DNA of 47,602 nucleotides. Origin: Parcubacteria group bacterium GW2011_GWA2_43_11. Its GTDB lineage: Bacteria > Patescibacteriota > Minisyncoccia > Phycocordibacterales > UBA12088. The position numbers were made by a program, and so were the translations under genes. Of the stretch, positions 9,467 to 17,651 are shown piece after piece. The notes under the pieces were generated by a model that saw nothing but the letters and a program-made list of their open reading frames with translations, made no database searches and was not told the origin of the DNA. The stretch spans positions 1 through 47,602 of the forward strand of contig LCFC01000005.1 of the NCBI GenBank assembly GCA_000998805.1, in the 5' to 3' direction. Within the stretch, counting starts at the first letter, position 1; every line of letters starts with the position of its first letter.

Positions 9467-10504
9467 ATGTCAGGTGTCGCACTTTATAGAAAATACCGAC
9501 CAAACACCTTCGCTGAAGTGCTTGGACAAGAACATGTGATTACTGCACTTAAGGGAGCGATATCTCTTGCTAATATTAGCCATGCGTACCTCTTTGCGGG
9601 TACTCGAGGTACTGGTAAAACATCACTTGCGAGAATATTTGCATCAAATATTGGTACCAAGATGAGAGATCTTCACGAGATAGATGCCGCGAGCAATCGG
9701 GGTGTGGACGATGTACGAGCACTTCGAGAGGAAGTGCACACACTTCCGTTTGAGTCGACCTATAAGGTGTATATTATCGATGAGGTCCACATGCTTACTA
9801 AAGAAGCCTTTAATGCGCTCCTCAAGACTCTTGAGGAACCGCCAAAGCATGTGGTATTTATACTGGCGACAACAGAGTTAGAAAAGTTACCTGATACTAT
9901 TATTTCGCGATGTCAAACGTTTACCTTTAAAAAACCAACTACCGAGCTACTCAAGCAAATGGTACTTCGTGTGGCAAAGAGTGAGGGGTATACACTCGAG
10001 CCTTCAAGTGCAGACTTATTGGCACTTCTGGCTTCTGGTTCGTTTCGAGATGCACTTGGCTACGTACAACAAGTGATAGCAAGCTCAAAGGATAAGTCCA
10101 TAACACCTGAGGAAGTCGAAGCGGTAACAGGTGCACCGAGAAGCATGCAACTATTGAAGCTTGTTGACGCGGTCGCAGATGGAAATCTCGACAGTAGTTT
10201 GCACATTGTGCATGAGATAGCAGCTTCAGGACTCGATATGCGCACTGTCTTTGTCTTACTTTTAAGATTACTGCGTGCGATACTCCTTTTGCGTGCCGCT
10301 CCTTCACTTACGAATGAACTGCAGAAAGAGTTTACCGAAGAAGAGTATGTGGCACTTGTACGACATGCAAAAGATTCTAAAACACACATACACTCCAGGT
10401 TGCTCCTAGCACTGCTTGATGCACACATGCGCATCGGCACGACCTATACACCAGAGCTACCCCTTGAACTAGCACTTATACAACACCACGAAAACACACC
10501 ATAA
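9467..10504 (+). CDS. dnaX: DNA polymerase III gamma/tau subunit, short form
   Basis: ALYRKYRPNTFAEVLGQEHV, GTRGTGKTSLARIFA, EIDAASNRGVDDVR, YIIDEVHMLTKEAFNALLKTLEEPP, SRCQTF. Confidence 0.95.
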   Translation: MSGVALYRKYRPNTFAEVLGQEHVITALKGAISLANISHAYLFAGTRGTGKTSLARIFASNIGTKMRDLHEIDAASNRGVDDVRALREEVHTLPFESTYKVYIIDEVHMLTKEAFNALLKTLEEPPKHVVFILATTELEKLPDTIISRCQTFTFKKPTTELLKQMVLRVAKSEGYTLEPSSADLLALLASGSFRDALGYVQQVIASSKDKSITPEEVEAVTGAPRSMQLLKLVDAVADGNLDSSLHIVHEIAASGLDMRTVFVLLLRLLRAILLLRAAPSLTNELQKEFTEEEYVALVRHAKDSKTHIHSRLLLALLDAHMRIGTTYTPELPLELALIQHHENTP

Positions 10505-10515
10505 CACCAAATACT

Positions 10516-11202
10516 ATGTCCTCTGCAACAACAAAAAAACGAATATACTTTATCCGTCATGGACAGAGTATGGGAAACTTGCGACAAATTTTTCAAAATG
10601 CTGATGACCCTCTCTCAGAAGCGGGCACCATACAAGCGAAAATAGTGGCACGAAAAGCGCTATCGTTTAATGCAGACGTTATCCTTACAAGTCCGATGGT
10701 GCGAGCGTACCAAACAGCAGAGACGATACGGTTAATGACCAATCTTCCTCTTGAAACACTTGATACTCTTCATGAGTACAGAGCACCATCGAAGCTTAGG
10801 AATAAATCAGTAACCTCACCTGAAAGTAATGAGTTTTATAAGGAAATACTTGCGCACCTGCATGTACCTGATTGGCACTACGATGATGAAGAAAACTACT
10901 CCGACCTTTATGCTCGTGCGATATTACTTCTTGATAATCTTGCAGAACGGGAAGAGGAGACTATTATTGCTGTCACTCATGGTGCGTTTATGCGTATACT
11001 ACTTGCCACTATGATGACCGAGGGTAATGCGGATGCACTTACGGCGATACGGCTGGTGCGATTCTTGAGTCAAAGGAATACTGGTGTTACAAGTTGTGAG
11101 TACTCTCCTGAATCATACGTGGGGAACAAGTGGCGTCTCGTCGCTTGGAATGATTATTCTCACTTAGATACATCAACTTCCGAACAAACTCCTTTTATGT
11201 AA
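10516..11202 (+). CDS. Histidine phosphatase (phosphoglycerate mutase-like) family protein
   Basis: YFIRHGQSMGN RHG motif; TSPMVRAYQTAE; VTHGAFMR. Confidence 0.9.
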   Translation: MSSATTKKRIYFIRHGQSMGNLRQIFQNADDPLSEAGTIQAKIVARKALSFNADVILTSPMVRAYQTAETIRLMTNLPLETLDTLHEYRAPSKLRNKSVTSPESNEFYKEILAHLHVPDWHYDDEENYSDLYARAILLLDNLAEREEETIIAVTHGAFMRILLATMMTEGNADALTAIRLVRFLSQRNTGVTSCEYSPESYVGNKWRLVAWNDYSHLDTSTSEQTPFM

Positions 11203-11204
11203 TC

Positions 11205-11867
11205 ATGAAGCACATCTATTTTCTTCGTCACGGGCAGACACTCTTTAATAAAAAAATGAGACATCAGTATGCAAGTACTCCTCTTTCAGCAGAAGGGAGA
11301 GATCAGGCTCGCGCTATTGCAAATAAAATTAAAAAGCTACATATAGATTATATTCTTACAAGTCCCTATGAACGTGCAAAAGAAACTGCAGAGCTTGTTG
11401 CGGAAGTGATAGGGAACCCACCTATCGAATGTTCCGACTTACTGGTCGAACTTCGACGACCAAAAACACTACATGGCACGAGCTGGTTTTCTCCAAAGTC
11501 GGTTTGTATTATGGGTTTAGTATACCTTTTTGCATCACGCAAAAACTGGCACTTCAGTGATGAGGAAAACTTAGAGGAATTTCGCACGCGATCTAAAGAG
11601 GCTCTTGATTACATTGTGAGCAAGGAAGGGAAGAATATTCTTGTAGTTACACATGCTGGTCTTATGTCGAATTTTATTAGCAGTATAAAACACGATGGTT
11701 TAGACTCACTTCACGAATACAAACGAGCACTTTGGAAAACACTCCGTATCGGAAACTGCGTTTTTGTGAGTGCAAAATGGTCCCCGAGAGGTACATATGG
11801 AGAAACACTTGATGGCACGTGGAGTATTGAGGGGTCTAAAACATGCCCGAAAGTTGTTAACAATTGA
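11205..11867 (+). CDS. Histidine phosphatase family protein (tandem paralogue)
   Basis: YFLRHGQTLFN; TSPYERAKETAE; VTHAGLMSNF. Confidence 0.9.
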   Translation: MKHIYFLRHGQTLFNKKMRHQYASTPLSAEGRDQARAIANKIKKLHIDYILTSPYERAKETAELVAEVIGNPPIECSDLLVELRRPKTLHGTSWFSPKSVCIMGLVYLFASRKNWHFSDEENLEEFRTRSKEALDYIVSKEGKNILVVTHAGLMSNFISSIKHDGLDSLHEYKRALWKTLRIGNCVFVSAKWSPRGTYGETLDGTWSIEGSKTCPKVVNN

Positions 11868-11907
11868 ACAGCTATAACATGTAATGTTGTATGCTATCAT
11901 GGTTCTA

Positions 11908-12606
11908 ATGATAGCAAAACAACAAGAAAAAGAAAAAGCGATTCTGCTTCGTAAACAGGGAAAAACATACAGTGAAATACTCAAAGAAATTCATGTTGCA
12001 AAGTCATCTTTATCACTTTGGTTTCGTGAAGTTAAGTTGTCCAAACCTCAAGTACAGAAAATCACACTGAAAAGAAAGAATGCACAAATAAAGGGTGCAC
12101 AAGCAAAAAGAAGTCAAAGAATAAGTCGTGAAAACATAATTATTGCTGAAGCAAGTAATCAAATTGGTATATTAACAAATTTTGAATTTATGCTTGTTGG
12201 AATAGCACTGTATTGGGCAGAAGGATCAAAAGCAAAACCTCACAATATAAGTCAGGGTGTAGACTTCGGAAATAGTGATGCAAATATGATTTCTATTTAT
12301 ATGGAGTGGCTTCGCAAGTCTCTTAAAGTATCGAACGAAAGAATTACAATCAGTCTATATATACATGAAAATAGTAAATATAAAATTAATGAAGTAATAC
12401 AACACTGGTTAAAGATTACTAAATTACCTAAAACGCAATTTCAAAATGTTTTTTACAAAAAACATAATCCAGTAACAAAAAGGAAAGTAATTCAAGATTC
12501 TTACTTTGGACTATTGAGAGTAAAAGTAAAAAGAAGCACAGATTTAAACCGCAAAATACAAGGTTGGATATTGGGAATAACAAGAAACTGTGGTAGTCTA
12601 TCGTAG
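11908..12606 (+). CDS. HTH protein with a possible LAGLIDADG-like C-terminal domain (start re-assigned from 11884)
   Basis: N-terminal HTH (AILLRKQGKTYSEILKEIHVAKSSLSLWFR) plus ALYWAEGSK...VDFGNSDANMISIYMEWLRKSL...ITISLYIHEN. The endonuclease-like assignment is by eye. Confidence 0.6.
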   Translation: MIAKQQEKEKAILLRKQGKTYSEILKEIHVAKSSLSLWFREVKLSKPQVQKITLKRKNAQIKGAQAKRSQRISRENIIIAEASNQIGILTNFEFMLVGIALYWAEGSKAKPHNISQGVDFGNSDANMISIYMEWLRKSLKVSNERITISLYIHENSKYKINEVIQHWLKITKLPKTQFQNVFYKKHNPVTKRKVIQDSYFGLLRVKVKRSTDLNRKIQGWILGITRNCGSLS

Positions 12607-12609
12607 TAT

Positions 12610-12683
12610 TGCCGGATCGTCTAATGGTAGGACTTCAGCTTTTGGCGCTGAATATCTAGGTTCGAGCCCTAGTCCGGCAGCCA
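12610..12683 (+). tRNA. tRNA-Gln (anticodon TTG), CCA encoded
   Basis: Acceptor TGCCGGA/TCCGGCA, D-arm GTCT-AATGGTA-GGAC, anticodon arm TCAGC-TTTTGGC-GCTGA, T-arm CTAGG-TTCGAGC-CCTAG, then G-CCA. Confidence 0.95.
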
Positions 12684-12776
12684 AGCACCAGTCGGTGCTC
12701 GGCAAGCAAGTACTGTGTGGTACATGACTTGTCGACATCGCTACTGTGCTTGGGGATGTACTGTATAGTACGTCCC
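12684..12776 (+). other. Cluster of hairpins immediately 3' of the tRNA
   Basis: AGCACC-AGTC-GGTGCT (12684-12699) and GGGATGTACT-GTAT-AGTACGTCCC (12753-12776). Confidence 0.6.
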
Positions 12777-12794
12777 TTGGTACAGTAAAAGTAT

Positions 12795-13058
12795 ATGTCC
12801 TTTCAGTATGTATATGTGTTACAGAGCATCAACAAAGATTTTTTATATATTGGGTGTACTTGTGATTTAAAGCGTAGACTGAAAGAGCATAACAACAAAG
12901 AAGAGTTATCTACAAAACACTACGCACCATTTAAGCTAGTGCACTATGAAGCGTATCTAAATACAAAAGATGCACATCGAAGAGAAATCTATTTAAAAAC
13001 TTCGAAAGGGAAGACGACTCTGCGTACAATGTTGAAGGAGTATTTTGAAAGTGCTTAG
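12795..13058 (+). CDS. GIY-YIG domain protein
   Basis: YVYVLQSINKDFLYIGCTCDLKRRLKEHN...HRREIYLKTSKGK. Confidence 0.9.
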   Translation: MSFQYVYVLQSINKDFLYIGCTCDLKRRLKEHNNKEELSTKHYAPFKLVHYEAYLNTKDAHRREIYLKTSKGKTTLRTMLKEYFESA

Positions 13059-13210
13059 TTCGTGCCTGACTTATAAAAACAGGTTCTCGTGCACTGTGCG
13101 TGTAGGAAAAGAGTCTTGTTAGACAGGAAAAATGAAATCCAACAAACAGCATATTGCATCAAACTTTGTAAAAGTATTTTAAAGGTGTCAACAATTGCTA
13201 TAATAAATGT

Positions 13211-14194
13211 ATGGGGGAAATCCTTAAAAAAATTAACACACAATATGGATTAAACATATCTTCCTCTGAAATGGTAGATAAAGGTTTTCTCAGTAAAAAT
13301 TATATTCTTACTGGTGAAACTACAAAGTACTTTCTAAAAAAATATCGCTTCAACAAAGAAGAAAAAATACAGGAAATTCATGCTGCAAAACAGTATTTCG
13401 CAGACGGTGGAATTCCAGTTATCCTTCCGATTGTAAATAATGTAGGACAGACATATTTCTCTTTTGAGGACGGGTACTATGCAATCTTCCCATGTATCAA
13501 CGGGCGCCACATTGAAAGAGGTAATCTCACTGAAGCAGCAACGATTTCTTTAGGGGAAATGCTTGGGAAGATGCACCTTCGAAGCAAAAAATCCACACTT
13601 TCAATACAAGATCATTTTAACGGTTGGGATAAGGGAAAGTTTATCGCACAGGCTGAACAACTTATTTCGATTATTAATGCAAAAGAAAAACTTGATGAGT
13701 TTGATATAAATGCCTTGGAGGGAATACATATTCGAAAAGAATTAATTCAAGCCAATACTGTTACTTTTGAAGATTTAGCTATCCCTAACAACTGTTTGAT
13801 TCAAGGCGATTATCATGATGAAAACGTTTTTTTTGATGAGAATGACCATGTACAATATGTTTTTGATTTTGAAAAAGTTTCTTATGCGCCACGAGTATTT
13901 GAGTTGATTCGGTCTATGATGTACATGTTCTTTAACGAAACGCTCGAAATACAGAGAATTGAACTAGCGAGACTGTATATTGAGGTTTATTCAAAAATGT
14001 ATCCGATTTCGAAAGAAGAATTACAGAAAGGTTTAAAACTGCATTATCTTCGACAACTTCATAGTTTTTGGGTTGAAAGTGAACATTATATAAACAAGAA
14101 CTATCGCGTTGATCAATTTCTGGTTGGCAAATATAAATCCACCCAATATCTCTCAAAAAATTTAAACGTACTAGCTGATAAATTATTTACTTAA
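13211..14194 (+). CDS. Phosphotransferase (aminoglycoside phosphotransferase/homoserine kinase-like)
   Basis: NNCLIQGDYHDENVFFDENDHVQYVFDFEKVSYAPRVFEL = catalytic HGDxHxxN...DFE-type motif. Confidence 0.8.
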   Translation: MGEILKKINTQYGLNISSSEMVDKGFLSKNYILTGETTKYFLKKYRFNKEEKIQEIHAAKQYFADGGIPVILPIVNNVGQTYFSFEDGYYAIFPCINGRHIERGNLTEAATISLGEMLGKMHLRSKKSTLSIQDHFNGWDKGKFIAQAEQLISIINAKEKLDEFDINALEGIHIRKELIQANTVTFEDLAIPNNCLIQGDYHDENVFFDENDHVQYVFDFEKVSYAPRVFELIRSMMYMFFNETLEIQRIELARLYIEVYSKMYPISKEELQKGLKLHYLRQLHSFWVESEHYINKNYRVDQFLVGKYKSTQYLSKNLNVLADKLFT

Positions 14195-14220
14195 GTCAGT
14201 ATTTAAAGAGGAGTTAATCG

Positions 14221-14394
14221 GATAACAGCTTATGGAAATTAAATCAGACATCGGAACTCGCAGTAAAGACATCCTTCGAGGTGTTTTTACGTAGAGCTGG
14301 TGGAGTAAGTAAACAGCCACCAATTGGCGGATTGCTCGAGTACAAATTGCAAAGTATACATCTAGAAACATGGAACTCCTCTACGAGGCCTTAA
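14221..14394 (+). pseudogene. Possible coding relic without a start codon
   Basis: Frame 14221-14394 reads DNSLWKLNQTSELAVKTSFEVFLRRAGGVSKQPPIGGLLEYKLQSIHLETWNSSTRP* with no upstream ATG before a stop. Confidence 0.3.
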
Positions 14395-14502
14395 CAAGAA
14401 TTTCATCAAATGATTGCTAAAATTATAACATGGACCTGAAGTCTGTTTTTGTGAATAGACTATGGAAACAGAAGGTACCATTATTAGTAATCAATAAAAT
14501 AT

Positions 14503-14922
14503 ATGAACAAAATGAATCCAGTAGCCCACTTTGAACTGCCAGGAGAAGACATGGAACGCATGAGAAAGTTTTATGAGGATACTTTTGGCTGGGAAACAAA
14601 TCAATTAGGTAAAGATATGGGTGAATATGTTGTTGTTCACACGACAGAGACTGATAAAAATGAGATGGTAAAAACCCCAGGCACTATTAATGGTGGGTTT
14701 TACAAGAAAACGAGTGATGTTTTAAGCCAATACCCTTCCGTGGTTATTATGGTGGACGAAATACAGGAGGCAATGAAAAAGGTAAAAGAGTCCGGTGGAC
14801 AAGTGATTGGAGGTCAAAAGAAAGACGGTACACCAGACGAAATTCCTGGCGTCGGACTTTTTGCGTCCATTATTGATACCGAAGGTAATCGTATTAGTAT
14901 TTTGCAACCAAGGAAAGTGTGA
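14503..14922 (+). CDS. VOC (glyoxalase/bleomycin-resistance-like) family protein
   Basis: MNPVAHFELPGEDMERMRKFYEDTFGWE ... GVGLFASIIDTEGNRISILQP. Confidence 0.9.
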   Translation: MNKMNPVAHFELPGEDMERMRKFYEDTFGWETNQLGKDMGEYVVVHTTETDKNEMVKTPGTINGGFYKKTSDVLSQYPSVVIMVDEIQEAMKKVKESGGQVIGGQKKDGTPDEIPGVGLFASIIDTEGNRISILQPRKV

Positions 14923-15039
14923 TAAAAATGTAAAATTATCCTGTGCCACAAATAGGGACAGTCCATTTTCTCTAAGTATGATTGAGAACAAAAACATAGG
15001 GTTTTTAATCATTTCAAAATTATATGCTAGAGTTATGTC

Positions 15040-15678
15040 ATGAATAGTAAAAAACTACTACTTAGTGGTGGGGGAGATGAAGTTGTTGCAAAAGAATTCA
15101 ACGATTTCTATGCAAGCCTTTTACCTTCTAAACCTAAGGTGCTGTACATCCCTATTGCATGGAAGTCGGCTGATTTTGATGCATGTTTAGATTGGTTTTC
15201 TGGCACGTTTAGCAAACTCGGTTTCTCTATTGAAATGCTTACAGACTTAAAAAGTGCAAAGGAAGATTATGTAAGCAAATTCGATTCAGTATATATAGGA
15301 GGGGGAAATACATTCTCTTTACTGTATGATTTACGTGAGTCAAATTTTCTAGGAATTCTTCAAAACTATTTAGCTTCAGGAAAACTGGTGTGTGGGGGAA
15401 GTGCGGGAGCAATTATATTTGGAAAAGATATCCGTACTGCATCATTGGGTAAAGATTCAGATACGAATGAAGTCGGGCTTACCGATTTTTCAGGTCTTAA
15501 CCTGGTCAAGGAGTATGCTGTCCAATGTCACTACGAAGCTAATCAATACATAGAGTTACAAGAGTATGCAAAGAGGGGAGCAATGAATGTCTTTGCTTTA
15601 CCTGAAGAAAGCGGTTTGTTTATAGACGGTAATACTATACAGCATATTAATGAAGTCATTGAAATTAATGCGCTGTAG
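15040..15678 (+). CDS. Peptidase S51 (dipeptidase E-like) family protein
   Basis: LLSGGGDEVV; YIGGGNTFSLL; VCGGSAGAIIFGKDI (nucleophile GGSAG); CHYEANQYIE. Confidence 0.85.
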   Translation: MNSKKLLLSGGGDEVVAKEFNDFYASLLPSKPKVLYIPIAWKSADFDACLDWFSGTFSKLGFSIEMLTDLKSAKEDYVSKFDSVYIGGGNTFSLLYDLRESNFLGILQNYLASGKLVCGGSAGAIIFGKDIRTASLGKDSDTNEVGLTDFSGLNLVKEYAVQCHYEANQYIELQEYAKRGAMNVFALPEESGLFIDGNTIQHINEVIEINAL

Positions 15679-15752
15679 TTTCTTTCAGTCTTCCTGAATA
15701 AAATATGAAATTGAAAGAAAAGGTACATTTTTTTATATAACACTGGAATCTT

Positions 15753-16145
15753 ATGGGCTTACACCATTCGGCAGCTATCATAATCCAAGATCAAAAAGTC
15801 TTGTTTATCAAACGTTCAACACTGGAAGATTCCGAACCAAACAAGTGGTGTGCCCCGAATGAGACTCTAAAGGAAAATGAATCACCCGAAAGTGCTGTTG
15901 TTCGTGGTGTACAAGAGGAACTTGGATTGAGGTTTGTTATTTCTAAACAACTTTCTAATCACTCGTACCTGGGACATACAACCTTTGTATTTCTAGGCAC
16001 TGCTGAAGGAGAGATTGTTCCAAACCCAGATGAAGTTGCTGAGTATGCTTGGTTTACATATACAGATGCCATGCGTTTAGAATTTGCGTATGGGTATGAC
16101 AAGGTTATCAAAAACTTACACAACTTGGCACTGCTGGCTGACTAA
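15753..16145 (+). CDS. NUDIX hydrolase
   Basis: NETLKENESPESAVVRGVQEELGL = NUDIX-box-like segment. Confidence 0.85.
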   Translation: MGLHHSAAIIIQDQKVLFIKRSTLEDSEPNKWCAPNETLKENESPESAVVRGVQEELGLRFVISKQLSNHSYLGHTTFVFLGTAEGEIVPNPDEVAEYAWFTYTDAMRLEFAYGYDKVIKNLHNLALLAD

Positions 16146-16196
16146 AATTTACCTGTTATAATCCTTTACTCTAATAGTTACATTGGTTAAAGAAAC

Positions 16197-16838
16197 ATGA
16201 AAATTACAGGATCAAAAGACACTATCGATTGGTATGATAGCAATGCGGAAAAGTATTGTGCTGGTGGTGATAAGGTGACCTTCGAGAACAATGCAAAAAT
16301 CCTTCTTGGTAAATTAAAGTCAAATCCAAAAGTGCTTGATGCCGGTTGTGGGGATGGTCGTGATTCACAGACACTGAGTTCTTTAGGTGCCACTGTGGTT
16401 GGAATTGATTTATCTCAAGGAATGATTGAACTAGCTAAAAAGAATAGACATGGTATTCAATTTTTACATGCAGATTTTCTTAGTATACCGTTCCCAGACG
16501 CTTCGTTTGATGGTATCTGGTCGCATGCTTCACTTGTTCACTTAGATACCCTGATAGAAGTCAAACAGGCTTTGGATGAGTTTAACCGAGTATTGAAACC
16601 AGAAGGTTGGTTGTATATTTACGTTAAAGAACAGAAGGGTTCCGAAGAAACAGCGATTGTATCAGATTCATTATCAAACCATGAAAGATTTTTTAGATAT
16701 TTTACAAAAGAACAACTATCAACACTCCTTGAGGAATCAGGATATATGGTTGGAGATGTCACCATTGTAGAAGATTTTCATGGAAGGAAAGAAATTTTAT
16801 GGATAAGAGTATTTGCAGGAAAGATATCTGACAAATAA
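16197..16838 (+). CDS. Class I SAM-dependent methyltransferase
   Basis: VLDAGCGDGRDSQTLSSLGATVVGIDLSQGMIELAKK. Confidence 0.9.
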   Translation: MKITGSKDTIDWYDSNAEKYCAGGDKVTFENNAKILLGKLKSNPKVLDAGCGDGRDSQTLSSLGATVVGIDLSQGMIELAKKNRHGIQFLHADFLSIPFPDASFDGIWSHASLVHLDTLIEVKQALDEFNRVLKPEGWLYIYVKEQKGSEETAIVSDSLSNHERFFRYFTKEQLSTLLEESGYMVGDVTIVEDFHGRKEILWIRVFAGKISDK

Positions 16839-16908
16839 ATAATTGGTTATTTGGGATAAGTATCCCCAATAGTACATCCATGTTGCATTCAACTTTTAAA
16901 TAAAAACA

Positions 16909-16932
16909 CCCGACAGTTTTGAGACTGTCGGG
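16909..16932 (-). terminator. Intrinsic terminator for the small gene 16958-17266
   Basis: CCCGACAGT-TTTGAG-ACTGTCGGG with a U-rich tail on the minus strand (TGTTTTTA). Confidence 0.8.
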
Positions 16933-16957
16933 CGTACTTAAGCGAGGGAGGGATGGA

Positions 16958-17266
16958 TCAATACCTGTTTCGTGATTCATCTCGGTATTGCTGATCGGGA
17001 TTAGTCCATTTCCATTTATTGTATTGAGGTGTTTTGTAGGTGGGGCGGGGAGGAGGATTTGGTCTAACGTTGGTTAGAACTGGTGGCTCGTTAAACCAAT
17101 TCTCACCATCACAGGAGTACAGTCTTCTATACACTGGCCCTCCAAACTTATTCAACTCTCTTTTTTGTTCAAACGTCTTCTCTTGAAGGTTACACCTTCC
17201 CTCGCATATTGTAGCAGATGAGAAGATGACAAATATTCCAATTACAAGACAACATAGTGTTTTCAT
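16958..17266 (-). CDS. Small secreted Cys-containing protein, unknown function (start re-assigned to MKTLCC)
   Basis: Signal peptide MKTLCCLVIGIFVIFSSATICEG; GGGGGGAAG directly upstream of the internal ATG acts as SD. Confidence 0.65.
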   Translation of the reverse strand: MKTLCCLVIGIFVIFSSATICEGRCNLQEKTFEQKRELNKFGGPVYRRLYSCDGENWFNEPPVLTNVRPNPPPRPTYKTPQYNKWKWTNPDQQYRDESRNRY

Positions 17267-17353
17267 ACTTCCCCCCAAAATGGTTATGGAACAAAGGATT
17301 TTGCTTCACTTTCTTAGTATGTTATACCACGTATTTGCAAAATGTATATTTAC

Positions 17354-17381
17354 TTGACAAAGTCACACAAACATGTATAAT
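17354..17381 (+). promoter_or_regulatory. Consensus sigma-70-type promoter TTGACA-N16-TATAAT
   Basis: TTGACA at 17354-17359, TATAAT at 17376-17381. Confidence 0.8.
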
Positions 17382-17387
17382 ATATGC

Positions 17388-17584
17388 ATGTTCTTATAAA
17401 AATTGTTTGTGCTACGTTCAGCTGGTAACTGAACTAGAAAACTGGGCATTGATGCTGTCGATGATGGACAACGGCTCTTAGACAAGCGTACAGTGGTACG
17501 TATGGCATATTAGACTACAGGTCCTGACATGCCCAAAAGCACAAAAAAACAAACGGTCTGGGGGATGCCTAGGCCGTTTTTTTA
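17388..17584 (+). ncRNA. Candidate structured non-coding RNA, about 195 nt
   Basis: Consensus promoter, intrinsic terminator, no plausible CDS. Perfect pairings: TTTGTGCT(17406-17413)/AGCACAAA(17538-17545); GTTCAG(17416-17421)/CTGAAC(17429-17434); TGGGCAT(17443-17449)/ATGCCCA(17529-17535); CGTAC(17487-17491)/GTACG(17496-17500). Confidence 0.7.
17552..17584 (+). terminator. Intrinsic terminator of the candidate ncRNA
   Basis: AACGGTCT...AGGCCGTT stem (one G.U) ending in TTTTTTT. Confidence 0.85.
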
Positions 17585-17651
17585 TAAGATTAGGGACACC
17601 AAATAACACAAGGGCAGGATTTCTCCCGCCCTCGCTTCACATGGTATACGT

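Noticed and set aside
17257-17481. 74-aa plus-strand ORF MFSYFPPKWLWNKG...
   Set aside because: Starts upstream of the consensus promoter and overlaps the opposite gene start; sequence is not protein-like and the region is better explained by the structured transcript.
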